Origin: Pseudomonadaceae bacterium
GTDB taxonomy: Bacteria > Pseudomonadota > Gammaproteobacteria > Pseudomonadales > Pseudomonadaceae
DNA length: 64,000 bases
Direction of reading: 5' to 3'
NCBI GenBank assembly: GCA_900766265.1
Contig: CAAFUS010000010.1
Coordinates: 372,001 to 436,000, forward strand
The position numbers and the translations under genes are program-made. Shown here one piece after another: positions 42,302 through 51,157 of the stretch. The notes beneath the pieces are model-generated. The model saw only the letters and a list, made by a program, of their open reading frames with translations, made no database searches and had not been told where the DNA came from. Position 1 is the stretch's first letter, and the number at the start of each line of letters is the position of its first letter.

Positions 42302-42356
42302 CACGCATCCCGATATCCAACCCTTGCGGGCACCCAGGATACCGTGTCGATACGTG
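42302..42356 (-). promoter_or_regulatory. rpsB 5' leader hairpin, candidate S2 autoregulatory site
   Basis: On the minus strand CACGTAT (42356-42350) pairs with ATGCGTG (42308-42302, one G-U), GGTATCC (42343-42337) with GGATATC (42318-42312), and the top is CCC-GCAA-GGG, a GNRA tetraloop. The structure ends 31 bases before the rpsB ATG. Leaders of rpsB in gammaproteobacteria are repressed by S2, and this is a plausible version. The region 42360-42570 otherwise holds the rpsB and map promoters; TATAAA at about 42400-42405 on the minus strand may be part of the rpsB promoter. Confidence 0.5.
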
Positions 42357-42570
42357 TGTGGGGTTAGGCTCGAGGGGCTACCCCTTCAGAGCGGCGCGTT
42401 TTATAGCATAGATGGAAGACTCGATCCATAGCGCAAGTATTCGAAACCCCGCACGGGGCATGCCTGAGCGGTGCGGCGCCCGCCCCTTTTTCCGGCTGAG
42501 GACGTATTTGGTTTATCATCGGGCTTTCCGTTTTTCTGCCTTGCGCCCGCACCGCGCCCACGAGGTTTGC

Positions 42571-43353
42571 ATGACCGTTAGTATCAAGACGCCTGAAGAT
42601 ATCGAAAAGATGCGCATCGCCGGCCGGCTGGCCGCCGAAGTGCTGGAGATGATCGGCGAGTACGTGAAGCCAGGCGTCACCACCGAGGAACTCGACCGTC
42701 GGTGTCACGACTACATCGTCAATGTGCAGAACGCGATTCCCGCGCCTCTCAACTACAAAGGCTTCCCCAAGTCCATCTGCACTTCGGTCAACCATGTGGT
42801 CTGCCATGGGATTCCGAGCGACAAACCGCTCAAGAACGGCGACGTGCTGAACATCGACATCACCGTCATCAAGGACGGCTATCACGGCGACACCAGCAAG
42901 ATGTTCCTGGTCGGCACCGTCCCGGAGTGGGCGGAGAAGCTCAGCCGCGTGACCCAGGAGTGTCTCTATAAAGGCATCGAACTGGTTCGTCCCGGCGCCC
43001 ACCTGGGCGATATCGGCGAAGTGATCCAGAAGCACGCCGAGAAAAACGGTTTCTCGGTGGTCCGTGAGTATTGCGGACACGGTATCGGCAAGGTGTTCCA
43101 CGAGGAGCCCCAGGTGCTTCACTATGGCCGCGCCGGCACGGGTCTGGAGCTCAAGGAAGGCATGACCTTCACCATCGAACCGATGATCAACCAGGGCCGG
43201 CCGGAAACCCGGTTGCTGGGCGACGGTTGGACGGCAATCACCAAGGATCGCAAGCTTTCCGCGCAGTGGGAGCACACCGTTCTGGTGACCGCCGACGGCT
43301 ACGAGATCTTCACCCTGCGCAGCGACGACACCATCCCTCGCACCTCAGCCTGA
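42571..43353 (+). CDS. map: Methionine aminopeptidase, type I
   Basis: Removes the initiator methionine from nascent proteins. 260 residues from the ATG at 42571 with CGAGGT upstream; the frame runs open for 53 codons before it without homology. The metal ligands are visible in LNIDITVIKDGYHGDTSKMF (about 94-113), CGHGIGKVFHEEP (about 168-180), TIEPMIN and the C-terminal WEHTVLVT. The residue set matches bacterial type I enzymes. Divergent from rpsB, followed by glnD after 42 bases. Confidence 0.97.
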   Translation: MTVSIKTPEDIEKMRIAGRLAAEVLEMIGEYVKPGVTTEELDRRCHDYIVNVQNAIPAPLNYKGFPKSICTSVNHVVCHGIPSDKPLKNGDVLNIDITVIKDGYHGDTSKMFLVGTVPEWAEKLSRVTQECLYKGIELVRPGAHLGDIGEVIQKHAEKNGFSVVREYCGHGIGKVFHEEPQVLHYGRAGTGLELKEGMTFTIEPMINQGRPETRLLGDGWTAITKDRKLSAQWEHTVLVTADGYEIFTLRSDDTIPRTSA

Positions 43354-43395
43354 ACGCGCCCGGCCGCTCGGCATTGCAGTATTAAGGAGGGCGCC

Positions 43396-46098
43396 ATGCC
43401 TCAGGTGGACCCAGAGCTGTTCGATCACGGCCAGTTCCAGGCGGAGCTGGCGCTCAAGTCGAGCCCCATCCCGGCCTTCAAGAAGGCCATTCGCAACGCA
43501 CGCGAGGTGCTCGACCAGCGCTTTTCCAACGGCCGGGATATCCGCACGCTGATCGAGGACCGCGCCTGGTTCGTCGACCAGATCCTGCGCGCGGCCTGGG
43601 GGCGCTTCGACTGGAGCGCCGACGCCGCCATCGCCCTCGTAGCCGTCGGTGGCTACGGTCGCGGAGAGCTGCACCCCTACTCCGACATCGACCTCCTGAT
43701 TCTGCTGGACAACAGCGACCACGAGACCTTCCGCGACCCCATCGAAGGCTTCCTGACGCTGCTGTGGGACATCGGCCTGGAGGTAGGGCAAAGCGTACGT
43801 TCGATCACCGAGTGCGCCGAGCAGGCTCGCGCCGACCTGACCGTCATCACCAACCTGATGGAAAGCCGGACCATCGCCGGACCGGAACGGCTGCGCCAGC
43901 AGATGCTGCGGGTCACCAGCACCGACGAGATGTGGCCGAGCCGCGAGTTCTTCCTCGCCAAGCGCGCCGAACAGCTGGCACGGCATGCGAAATACAACGA
44001 CACCGAATACAACCTTGAACCGAACGTGAAGGGCTCTCCCGGCGGGCTGCGCGACATCCAGACGATCCTGTGGGTGGCGCGTCGTCAGTTCGGCACGCTG
44101 AACCTGCGGGCAATGGTCGGCGAAGGTTTTCTGACCGAGAGCGAAAACGCCCTGCTCGCCTCGGCCCAGGAATTCCTCTGGAAGGTCCGCTACGCCCTCC
44201 ACATGCTCGCGGGCCGTGCCGAAGACCGCCTGCTGTTCGATCACCAGCGCCGCCTGGCCGCGCTGCTCGGCTACCAGGACAGCGACGGCAAGCTCGCCAT
44301 CGAGCGTTTCATGCAGAAATACTACCGGGTGGTGATGAGCATCGCCGAGCTCAGCGACCTGATCGTCCAGCACTTCGAGGAAGTCATCCTGAGCGATGAC
44401 AACGCCCCCGCGCCGGTGCCGATCAACAACCGCTTCCAACTTCACGACGGCTATATCGAGGTGACCGGCCCGACGGTATTCAAGCGAACGCCCTTCGCCA
44501 TTCTCGAAATCTTCGTGCTGCTTGCGCAGAACCCCGAGATCAAGGGCGTGCGGGCCGACACCATCCGCCTGTTGCGCGACCACCGGCATCTGATCGACGA
44601 CGACTTTCGCGCCGATATCCGCAACACCAGTCTGTTCATCGAGCTGTTCAAATGCCGCGAGGGCATCCACCGCAACCTGCGCCGGATGAACCGCTACGGC
44701 ATCCTCGGGCGCTACCTGCCCGAGTTCGGCCACATCGTCGGGCAGATGCAGCACGACCTGTTCCACATCCACACGGTCGACGCCCATACGCTCAACGTCA
44801 TCAAGTACCTGCGCAAACTGACCAAGCCCGGCGTGGCGGAGAAGTTTCCGCTGGCAGCCAAGCTGGTCGAGCGCCTGCCCAAGCCCGAACTGATCTACCT
44901 GGCCGGTCTGTATCACGACATCGGCAAGGGACGAGGCGGCGATCACTCCGATCTGGGAGCGGTCGATGCCGAGCTGTTCTGCACGCGCCACCAGCTGCCG
45001 GCCTGGGATACGCGATTGGTGGTCTGGCTGGTGCAGAACCACCTGTGCCTGTCGACCACGGCACAACGCAAGGACCTGTCCGACCCGCAGGTCATCAACG
45101 ACTTCGCGAAGCTGGTCGGCGACGAGACGCATCTGGACTACCTCTACGTACTCACCGTGGCGGACATCAACGCCACCAACCCGAGCCTGTGGAACTCCTG
45201 GCGGGCCAGCCTCCTGCGCCAGCTCTATACCGAGACCAAGCGCGCCCTCAGGCGAGGCCTGGAAAATCCATTGGACCGCGAAGAGCAGATTCGCCAGACC
45301 CAGCGTGCTGCACTGGACGATCTGGTGCGCAACGGCACCGACCCGGACGACGCCGAGCAGCTCTGGGCACAGCTGGGCGACGACTACTTCCTGCGCCATA
45401 CCGCCACCGACGTCGCCTGGCATACCGAGGCGATCATCGAGCACCCCAGCGATGGCGGGCCGCTGGTCCTGATCCGCGAAACCACCCAGCGCGACTTCGA
45501 GGGCGGCACCCAGATCTTCATCTATGCGGCGGACCAGCATGACTTCTTCGCCGTGACCGTCGCGGCGATGGATCAGCTCAACCTGAACATCTACGACGCC
45601 CGAATCATCACTTCCACCAGCCAGTTCACCCTCGACACCTACGTGGTGCTGGATGCCGACGGGATTCCGATCGGCGACAACCGCGAGCGCGTCGAGGAAA
45701 TCCGCCAGGGGCTGGTCGACGCCCTGCGCAACCCGGAGGACTACCTGACCATCATCCAGCGCCGGGTGCCTCGCCAGCTCAAGCACTTCTCCTTCGCGCC
45801 GCAGGTGAACATCCACAACGACGCACAGCGTCCGTTGACCGTACTGGAGATCATCGCCCCGGACCGGCCCGGCCTGCTGGCACGCATCGGGCAGCTGTTC
45901 CTCGACTTCGACATCTCGGTGCAGAACGCGAAGATCGCCACGCTCGGCGAGCGCGTCGAAGACGTGTTCTTCATCACCGATGCGCATGCACAGCCGCTGT
46001 CGGACCCTGCGCTGTGCGAAAGACTGCAGCAGGCGCTGATCCAGCAACTGACGCAGGAGAACGCACAGCAGCCCTCGCCCAGCAGCTTCGCGATCTGA
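43396..46098 (+). CDS. glnD: Bifunctional uridylyltransferase/uridylyl-removing enzyme GlnD
   Basis: Senses glutamine and controls PII by adding or removing UMP. 900 residues: nucleotidyltransferase domain with GGYGRGELHPYSDIDLLI (about 82-99), HD hydrolase domain around GLYHDIGKGRGGDHSDLGA (about 500-520), and two C-terminal ACT domains (about 710-790 and 820-890, the last with VLEIIAPDRPGLLARIGQLF). AGGAGG precedes the ATG. Full length. map-glnD-dapC is the conserved Pseudomonas order. An even longer open frame on the complementary strand is a codon-bias artefact. Confidence 0.97.
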   Translation: MPQVDPELFDHGQFQAELALKSSPIPAFKKAIRNAREVLDQRFSNGRDIRTLIEDRAWFVDQILRAAWGRFDWSADAAIALVAVGGYGRGELHPYSDIDLLILLDNSDHETFRDPIEGFLTLLWDIGLEVGQSVRSITECAEQARADLTVITNLMESRTIAGPERLRQQMLRVTSTDEMWPSREFFLAKRAEQLARHAKYNDTEYNLEPNVKGSPGGLRDIQTILWVARRQFGTLNLRAMVGEGFLTESENALLASAQEFLWKVRYALHMLAGRAEDRLLFDHQRRLAALLGYQDSDGKLAIERFMQKYYRVVMSIAELSDLIVQHFEEVILSDDNAPAPVPINNRFQLHDGYIEVTGPTVFKRTPFAILEIFVLLAQNPEIKGVRADTIRLLRDHRHLIDDDFRADIRNTSLFIELFKCREGIHRNLRRMNRYGILGRYLPEFGHIVGQMQHDLFHIHTVDAHTLNVIKYLRKLTKPGVAEKFPLAAKLVERLPKPELIYLAGLYHDIGKGRGGDHSDLGAVDAELFCTRHQLPAWDTRLVVWLVQNHLCLSTTAQRKDLSDPQVINDFAKLVGDETHLDYLYVLTVADINATNPSLWNSWRASLLRQLYTETKRALRRGLENPLDREEQIRQTQRAALDDLVRNGTDPDDAEQLWAQLGDDYFLRHTATDVAWHTEAIIEHPSDGGPLVLIRETTQRDFEGGTQIFIYAADQHDFFAVTVAAMDQLNLNIYDARIITSTSQFTLDTYVVLDADGIPIGDNRERVEEIRQGLVDALRNPEDYLTIIQRRVPRQLKHFSFAPQVNIHNDAQRPLTVLEIIAPDRPGLLARIGQLFLDFDISVQNAKIATLGERVEDVFFITDAHAQPLSDPALCERLQQALIQQLTQENAQQPSPSSFAI

Positions 46099-46157
46099 GC
46101 CCTGCCCCATCCACGAACCCGGGTCGCCGCCAATGGCGACCCTGAGACAGACACGAC

Positions 46158-47354
46158 ATGAACGACGCCCTCAACGCCCTGCAGCCCTACCCGTTCGAGA
46201 AACTCCGCGCCCTGCTGGCCGGCGTTCAGCCGGACGCCGGCAAGACAGCGATCTCCCTGTCCATCGGTGAGCCGAAGCACCCCTCGCCCTCCTTCGTCGG
46301 CGAGGCCTTGACCGCCCATCTCGATCAATTGGCCATCTACCCGACGACCCTCGGTATCCCGGCGCTGCGCGAAGCCATCGCGCGCTGGTGCGAACGGCGC
46401 TTCTCGGTTCCCGACGGCACGCTCGATGCGGCCAGTCAGGTGCTGCCGGTCAACGGCACCCGCGAGGCCCTGTTCGCCTTCACCCAGACCGTCGTGCGGC
46501 GGGGCGCCGATGGGCTGGTCATCAGCCCCAACCCCTTCTATCAGATCTACGAAGGCGCGGCGCTGCTGGCCGGGGCTACCCCTCACTACTTGCCGTGCCT
46601 GGCAGAAAACGGCTTCAACCCCGACTTCGATGCCGTCGCGCCGGAGACCTGGGCGCGCTGCCAGATCCTCTTCCTCTGCTCGCCCGGCAACCCCACCGGC
46701 GCGCTGGTGCCCCTCACCACCCTGAAAAAGCTCATCGCACTGGCGGACCAGTACGACTTCGTCATCGCCGCCGACGAGTGCTACAGCGAGCTGTACTTCG
46801 ACGAACAGACACCGCCCCCTGGCCTCCTGACCGCCTGCGCGGAGCTCGGGCGCACAGATTTCAAGCGCTGCGTGGTGTTCCATAGCCTATCCAAGCGGTC
46901 CAACCTGCCGGGGCTGCGCTCGGGTTTCGTCGCTGGCGATGCGAGCCTGCTGAAAGCGTTCCTGCTCTACCGCACGTACCACGGCTGCGCGATGCCGGTT
47001 CACACCCAACTGGCGAGCGTCGCCGCCTGGAGCGACGAAGCCCACGTGCGCGCCAATCGCGACCTGTACCGTGAGAAGTTCGACGCGGTGCTGGACATTC
47101 TTCAGCCCGTACTGGACGTGTCACGCCCCGATGGAGGGTTCTACCTCTGGCCGAAGACGCCGGTGGACGATCAGGTCTTCGCCCGCGAACTCTTTGCCGA
47201 GCAGCACGTCACCGTGGTGCCGGGCTCGTACCTGTCCCGAGAGGTGGAGGGCTTCAACCCGGGCGCGGGACGGGTACGCATGGCGCTGGTCGCCCCGCTT
47301 GCCGACTGCGTCGAGGCGGCGCAGCGGATCCGCACCTTCCTGCAGAGCCGCTGA
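46158..47354 (+). CDS. dapC: Succinyldiaminopimelate transaminase
   Basis: PLP aminotransferase of fold type I (398 residues) that makes N-succinyl-LL-diaminopimelate from the keto form in lysine and peptidoglycan synthesis. Schiff-base lysine in HSLSKRSNLPGLR (about 245), with NPTGALVPL (about 180) and ADECYSELYF preceding it. Follows glnD by 59 bases. dapD and dapE lie in the same 7 kb. ArgD can substitute in some bacteria, but the dedicated neighbour arrangement favours DapC. Confidence 0.93.
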   Translation: MNDALNALQPYPFEKLRALLAGVQPDAGKTAISLSIGEPKHPSPSFVGEALTAHLDQLAIYPTTLGIPALREAIARWCERRFSVPDGTLDAASQVLPVNGTREALFAFTQTVVRRGADGLVISPNPFYQIYEGAALLAGATPHYLPCLAENGFNPDFDAVAPETWARCQILFLCSPGNPTGALVPLTTLKKLIALADQYDFVIAADECYSELYFDEQTPPPGLLTACAELGRTDFKRCVVFHSLSKRSNLPGLRSGFVAGDASLLKAFLLYRTYHGCAMPVHTQLASVAAWSDEAHVRANRDLYREKFDAVLDILQPVLDVSRPDGGFYLWPKTPVDDQVFARELFAEQHVTVVPGSYLSREVEGFNPGAGRVRMALVAPLADCVEAAQRIRTFLQSR

Positions 47355-47360
47355 AACAAG

Positions 47361-47381
47361 GCGCCGGGCATGCCCCGGCGC
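47361..47381. terminator. Hairpin between dapC and a convergent small gene
   Basis: GCGCCGGG (47361-47368) pairs with CCCGGCGC (47374-47381) around a five-base loop. The two genes converge here. There is no long T-run, so it may act weakly or with Rho. Confidence 0.5.
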
Positions 47382-47388
47382 AGTTCCT

Positions 47389-47526
47389 TCAGGCCACGCC
47401 TGGCGGGATCTTGTCCTTGCCGTAGTCGCGCAGCTTCTCCAGATTCTCCGGTTTCATGTGCTCCGGGATATCGTTGGGCTGCCGACCATCCTGCTTCTCG
47501 CGGTCGTTGCCGTTCTGCTCGCTCAT
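47389..47526 (-). CDS. Hypothetical 45-residue hydrophilic protein
   Basis: Open frame with a strong ribosome site (GAGGAGAGC six bases before the ATG at 47526). It begins MSEQNGNDREKQDG and ends KDKIPPGVA; residues 15-45 (PNDIPEHMKPENLEKLRDYGKD) look like a short amphipathic helix. There is no signal peptide or cysteine. It lies 38 bases after an 81-residue gene on the same strand, so they probably form a two-gene operon. I do not recognise the family. Confidence 0.6.
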   Translation of the reverse strand: MSEQNGNDREKQDGRQPNDIPEHMKPENLEKLRDYGKDKIPPGVA

Positions 47527-47564
47527 GATGCTCTCCTCTCACTTCTGCGATGCCGCCTCGTGGC

Positions 47565-47810
47565 TCAGATCGCGTTTTCTTCCCAGATCAGCTCACCGTC
47601 CTCACCGACCTCGATCACCTTGGTCAAGGCCGCCTCGGCGGCGACGTCGGCCTCCGACGCGAGGTCGTAACGCTGGCCGTTGGCGACGGTGAAGATGCGT
47701 GCAGGATCGTCCGTGTCGCGACGCTTCACGGCGATCACCGCCTCGAAGGCGTCATCGACCGGAACCGCGGAAGAAACCGCTTCGAACTTCTCGAAATGCT
47801 TGCGCGCCAT
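47565..47810 (-). CDS. Hypothetical 81-residue protein
   Basis: Starts MARKHFEKFEAVSS and ends EDGELIWEENAI. The middle, FEAVIAVKRRDTDDPARIFTVANGQRYDL, has alternating hydrophobic strands, and the whole is acidic after residue 45. It looks like a small alpha-beta protein; nothing catalytic is visible. ATG 47810 follows a region shared with the divergent ArsC-type gene. No family assigned. Confidence 0.6.
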   Translation of the reverse strand: MARKHFEKFEAVSSAVPVDDAFEAVIAVKRRDTDDPARIFTVANGQRYDLASEADVAAEAALTKVIEVGEDGELIWEENAI

Positions 47811-47952
47811 GGTGCTGCTCCGTCGTTGCGAATGTATTCAATGGACAGACGCAGGCGGCAAAAGGTCGAACCCGGCGCCGGCAACGGCGCATCCGCGATA
47901 CAACGTGGCATAATTGCCGACCCGGTATTGGCAGAGGTCACGGAGAGCCGTC

Positions 47953-48324
47953 ATGCCCAACGACAAGCCGCTGGTGCGCCTATTCGGCATCAAAGCCTGC
48001 GACACGATGAAAAAGGCCCGCACTTGGCTCGACGAGCAAGGTGTCGACTACGCCTTTCACGACTACAAGAGCGCCGGCATCGACCGTACGCACCTGCAGG
48101 CCTGGTGCGACGAGCACGGCTGGCAGACCGTGCTGAACCGCGCGGGTACGACCTTTCGCAAGCTCGACGACGCGCAGAAGGCCGACCTGGATCAGGACAA
48201 GGCCATCGAGCTGATGCTCGCGCAGCCCTCGATGATCAAGCGCCCCGTGCTCGACCTGGGCGACTGCACCCTGGTCGGCTTCAAGCCTGACCTTTACGCC
48301 GCCGCACTGCCGGCGCGCACCTGA
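47953..48324 (+). CDS. ArsC-family (YffB/Spx-like) protein
   Basis: A 123-residue thioredoxin-fold protein. VRLFGIKACDTMKKARTWLD (about 8-27) is the ArsC/Spx active-site loop with a single cysteine (CDTM), the YffB pattern; KRPVLDLGDCTLVGF (about 96-110) is the conserved domain end. True arsenate reductases usually have a different active-site environment, and the YffB branch has no proven arsenate activity. Start ATG 47953 rather than 47914, since MPNDKPLVRLFG fits the family. It lies 46 bases before dapD; in E. coli yffB neighbours dapE, so a link to lysine-pathway genes recurs. Confidence 0.85.
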   Translation: MPNDKPLVRLFGIKACDTMKKARTWLDEQGVDYAFHDYKSAGIDRTHLQAWCDEHGWQTVLNRAGTTFRKLDDAQKADLDQDKAIELMLAQPSMIKRPVLDLGDCTLVGFKPDLYAAALPART

Positions 48325-48370
48325 ACCCGACATGCGCCCCCGCCGGGCGCGACTGACAGAAGGAATCGCA

Positions 48371-49405
48371 ATGTCCACCACTCTCTTCAGCCTGGCATTT
48401 GGCGTCGGCACACAGAACCGTCAGGGCAACTGGCTGGAAGTCTTCTATGCGCAGCCCCTGCTCAACCCGGCCGGTGAACTGGTCGACGCGGTCGCCAATC
48501 TGCTCGGCTACAGCGGCGGCAACCAGGCGACCAGCCTGACCACCTCCCAGGCTTCGCAGCTGGCCGACGCGCTCAAGCCGATCGACCCGGTGCAGTGCGC
48601 ACTGCTGACCCGCCTGGCCGAAAGCCAGCGCCCGCTGGTGGCGACCGTCCTCGCCGAAGACGCCGCGCTGACCTCCACCCCCGAGGCCTACCTCAAGCTG
48701 CACCTGCTGTCGCACCGCCTGGTCAAACCCCACGGCCTGAACCTCGCCGGCATCTTCCCGCTGCTGCCCAACGTGGCATGGACCAGCGAAGGCGCGATTG
48801 ACCTGGCCGAGCTTGCCGAGCGCCAGCTCGAAGCACGTCTGAAGGGCGAGCTGCTGGAAGTGTTCTCGGTGGACAAGTTTCCAAAGATGACCGACTACGT
48901 AGTGCCAGCGGGTGTGCGCCTGGCCGATAGCGCGCGCGTGCGCCTGGGCGCATACATCGGCGAAGGCACGACCGTCATGCACGAGGGCTTCGTCAACTTC
49001 AACGCCGGCACCGAAGGCCCGGGTATGATCGAAGGCCGCGTTTCGGCCGGCGTCTTCGTTGGCAAGGGCTCGGACCTGGGCGGCGGCTGCTCAACCATGG
49101 GCACCCTGTCCGGCGGCGGCAACATCGTCATCTCGGTAGGCGAAGGCTGCCTGATCGGCGCGAACGCCGGCATCGGCATTCCGCTGGGCGACCGTAACAC
49201 CGTCGAGGCCGGCCTCTACATCACCGCCGGCACCAAGGTGAACCTGCTCGACGAACAAAACCAGCTGGTCAAGGTGGTCAAGGCCCGGGACCTGGCCGGC
49301 CAGACCGACCTGCTGTTCCGCCGCAATTCGCAGACCGGCGCGGTCGAATGCAAGACCCACAAGTCCGCGATCGAGCTCAACGAGGCGCTCCACGCGCACA
49401 ACTGA
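48371..49405 (+). CDS. dapD: 2,3,4,5-tetrahydropyridine-2,6-dicarboxylate N-succinyltransferase
   Basis: Succinylates tetrahydrodipicolinate using succinyl-CoA in lysine biosynthesis. 344 residues of the long Pseudomonas-type form. A helical N-terminal region (about 1-165) precedes a left-handed beta-helix: VRLGAYIGEGTTVMHEGFVNFNAGTEG, then GVFVGKGSDLGGGCSTMGTLSGGG (about 230-255). ATG 48371 preceded by AGAAGGAATCGCA. It sits between the YffB-like gene and csdA on the same strand. Confidence 0.96.
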   Translation: MSTTLFSLAFGVGTQNRQGNWLEVFYAQPLLNPAGELVDAVANLLGYSGGNQATSLTTSQASQLADALKPIDPVQCALLTRLAESQRPLVATVLAEDAALTSTPEAYLKLHLLSHRLVKPHGLNLAGIFPLLPNVAWTSEGAIDLAELAERQLEARLKGELLEVFSVDKFPKMTDYVVPAGVRLADSARVRLGAYIGEGTTVMHEGFVNFNAGTEGPGMIEGRVSAGVFVGKGSDLGGGCSTMGTLSGGGNIVISVGEGCLIGANAGIGIPLGDRNTVEAGLYITAGTKVNLLDEQNQLVKVVKARDLAGQTDLLFRRNSQTGAVECKTHKSAIELNEALHAHN

Positions 49406-49478
49406 CAGGAGCAGCGACGGGCTGCACGCCGCAAGCCGCATCACATGCGCTTCGGCCTGCCGCCCGAGCTTTCAGCCT

Positions 49479-50681
49479 ATGGCCCTGACGTCTCCCTGGC
49501 GAGCCGACTTCCCGGCGATTTCCGTGCTCGAAGCCGAAGGCCAGACCTACCTCGACAGCGCCGCCACGGCGCAGAAGCCACAAGCCCTGATGGACCGGGT
49601 GTACGGCTACTTCCGCGGCGGCGCGGCGAACGTTCACCGAGCCCAGCACCTGCCGTCCGAACGTGCCACCCGCGCGTTCGAAGCGACACGCGAGACCACC
49701 GCACGCTGGCTCAACGCCGCCGCGGACGAGATCGTCTTCACCCATGGCGCCACCGAAGCGTTCAACCTGCTGGCGTATGGCCTCGAGTCGCAGTTCCAGA
49801 GCGGTGACGAGATCGTCATCAGCGCCCTGGAACACCATGCCAACCTGCTGCCCTGGCAGCAGCTGGCACGGCGTCGGGGGCTGCGGCTGGTGGTGCTGCC
49901 GGTCGATGCCCGGGGGCGGGTGGACGTGCAGGTCGCCTCCGGACTGATCGGTCCCCGCACGCGCCTGCTCGCGATCAGCCAGCTCTCCAACGTGCTGGGC
50001 ACCTGGCAACCGCTCACCGAGCTGCTCGACTTGGCGCGGTGCGTGGGGGCGATCACCGTGGTCGACGGCGCCCAGGGCATCGTCCACGGGCGCCACGACG
50101 TGCAGGCGCTCGGTTGCGATTTCTATGTGTTCTCAAGCCACAAGCTCTACGGGCCGGAAGGCCTGGGTGTGCTCTACGGTCGCCGCGACCGCCTGCGCAC
50201 GCTCCGGCACTGGCAGTTCGGCGGAGAGATGGTTCGCCATGCCAGCCTGAACGACGCCGAGTTCCATGCGCCACCGATGGGTCTGGAAGCCGGAACCCCG
50301 GCGATCGGCGCGGTGATCGGCCTGGGCGCCACGCTCGGCTACCTGGGCGGGCTGGATGCCGAAGCCGTTCAGCGCCACGAACGCGCTCTGCTCGACAGGC
50401 TGTGCCAGGGGCTGCGCCAGCGCACCGGTGTGCGGCTGCTGGGCGAGCCGCAGGCGGCGCTTGCCAGCTTCGTCGTCGAGGGCGTGCACAATGCCGACCT
50501 GGCGAACCTGCTCGGCGAACAGGGCATCGCCGTTCGCGCCGGGCAGCATTGCGCCATGCCGCTGTACCAAAGCCTCGAGCTCGGTGGTGCGATACGGGTG
50601 TCGCTGGCGCTGTACAACGACGGCAGCGATCTGGATCGCTTCTTCGCGGCACTGGACGCAGCGCGGGAGATTCTCGGATGA
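49479..50681 (+). CDS. csdA: Cysteine desulfurase CsdA (class II, SufS-like)
   Basis: PLP enzyme that removes sulfur from cysteine to form a persulfide for Fe-S or thio-modification pathways. 400 residues. Lys about 221 in FSSHKLYGPEG forms the aldimine; the persulfide cysteine is in AGQHCAMPLY (about 358). THGATEAFNLLAYGL (about 87-101) and ISALEHHANLLPW mark the cofactor site. Stop overlaps csdE as ATGA, so the desulfurase and its SufE-type partner are coupled, as in E. coli CSD. Confidence 0.93.
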   Translation: MALTSPWRADFPAISVLEAEGQTYLDSAATAQKPQALMDRVYGYFRGGAANVHRAQHLPSERATRAFEATRETTARWLNAAADEIVFTHGATEAFNLLAYGLESQFQSGDEIVISALEHHANLLPWQQLARRRGLRLVVLPVDARGRVDVQVASGLIGPRTRLLAISQLSNVLGTWQPLTELLDLARCVGAITVVDGAQGIVHGRHDVQALGCDFYVFSSHKLYGPEGLGVLYGRRDRLRTLRHWQFGGEMVRHASLNDAEFHAPPMGLEAGTPAIGAVIGLGATLGYLGGLDAEAVQRHERALLDRLCQGLRQRTGVRLLGEPQAALASFVVEGVHNADLANLLGEQGIAVRAGQHCAMPLYQSLELGGAIRVSLALYNDGSDLDRFFAALDAAREILG

Positions 50682-51088
50682 CCTTGCCCGCCGCGGCTGC
50701 CGAGGCCCTGCAGCGGTTCGCCGCCGCGGGTGGCTGGGAGCAGCGTGCACGCCTGCTGATGCAGTGGGGTGAGCGCCTCGAACCGCTGGACGACAGCGAG
50801 CGTAACGAGGCCACTCGCGTTCAAGGTTGCGAAAGCCAGGTCTGGCTGACCGGCATGCAGCAGGACGGTCTCTGGTACTACCGCGCCGCCAGCGAGGCAC
50901 GCCTGCTGCGTGGCTTGCTCGCCCTGTTGATCGAACGGGTCAACGGAATGAGCGCCGAAGAACTTGCCGCCCTCGACTTGACCCAGTGGTTCACCGATCT
51001 CGGCCTTGCGCGGCAGCTGTCCCCCTCGCGCAGCAATGGCCTGATGGCCGTGCTGCGGCGGATGCGGGCCCTATCCGAGCAAGGCTGA
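50678..51088 (+). CDS. csdE: Sulfur acceptor protein CsdE (SufE family)
   Basis: Accepts sulfur from CsdA and raises its activity. 136 residues. VQGCESQVWLTG (Cys about 50-52) is the acceptor loop; SRSNGLMAVLRRMRAL is the C-terminal helix typical of the family. Begins inside the csdA stop. TcdA, the enzyme known in E. coli to depend on this pair, is encoded convergent just downstream. Confidence 0.93.
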   Translation: MTLPAAAAEALQRFAAAGGWEQRARLLMQWGERLEPLDDSERNEATRVQGCESQVWLTGMQQDGLWYYRAASEARLLRGLLALLIERVNGMSAEELAALDLTQWFTDLGLARQLSPSRSNGLMAVLRRMRALSEQG

Positions 51089-51134
51089 CGAGCTCTCGTG
51101 CCACGCCCGCAGCGGCGCGGCTTGCGCATCTGCC

Positions 51135-51154
51135 TGCTCCATTTCGTCGGAGCA
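51135..51154. terminator. Weak hairpin between csdE and tcdA
   Basis: TGCTCC (51135-51140) pairs with GGAGCA (51149-51154), followed by ATTT on the plus strand. Convergent position fits a terminator, but the stem is short. Confidence 0.35.
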
Positions 51155-51157
51155 ATT

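Noticed and set aside
43345..46110. 921-codon open frame antisense to glnD, longer than glnD itself
   Set aside because: High third-position GC in glnD removes stops from this opposite frame. The translation is low-complexity (VDV, LAQ, DDV runs) with no domains, and glnD is fully conserved with motifs and a ribosome site.
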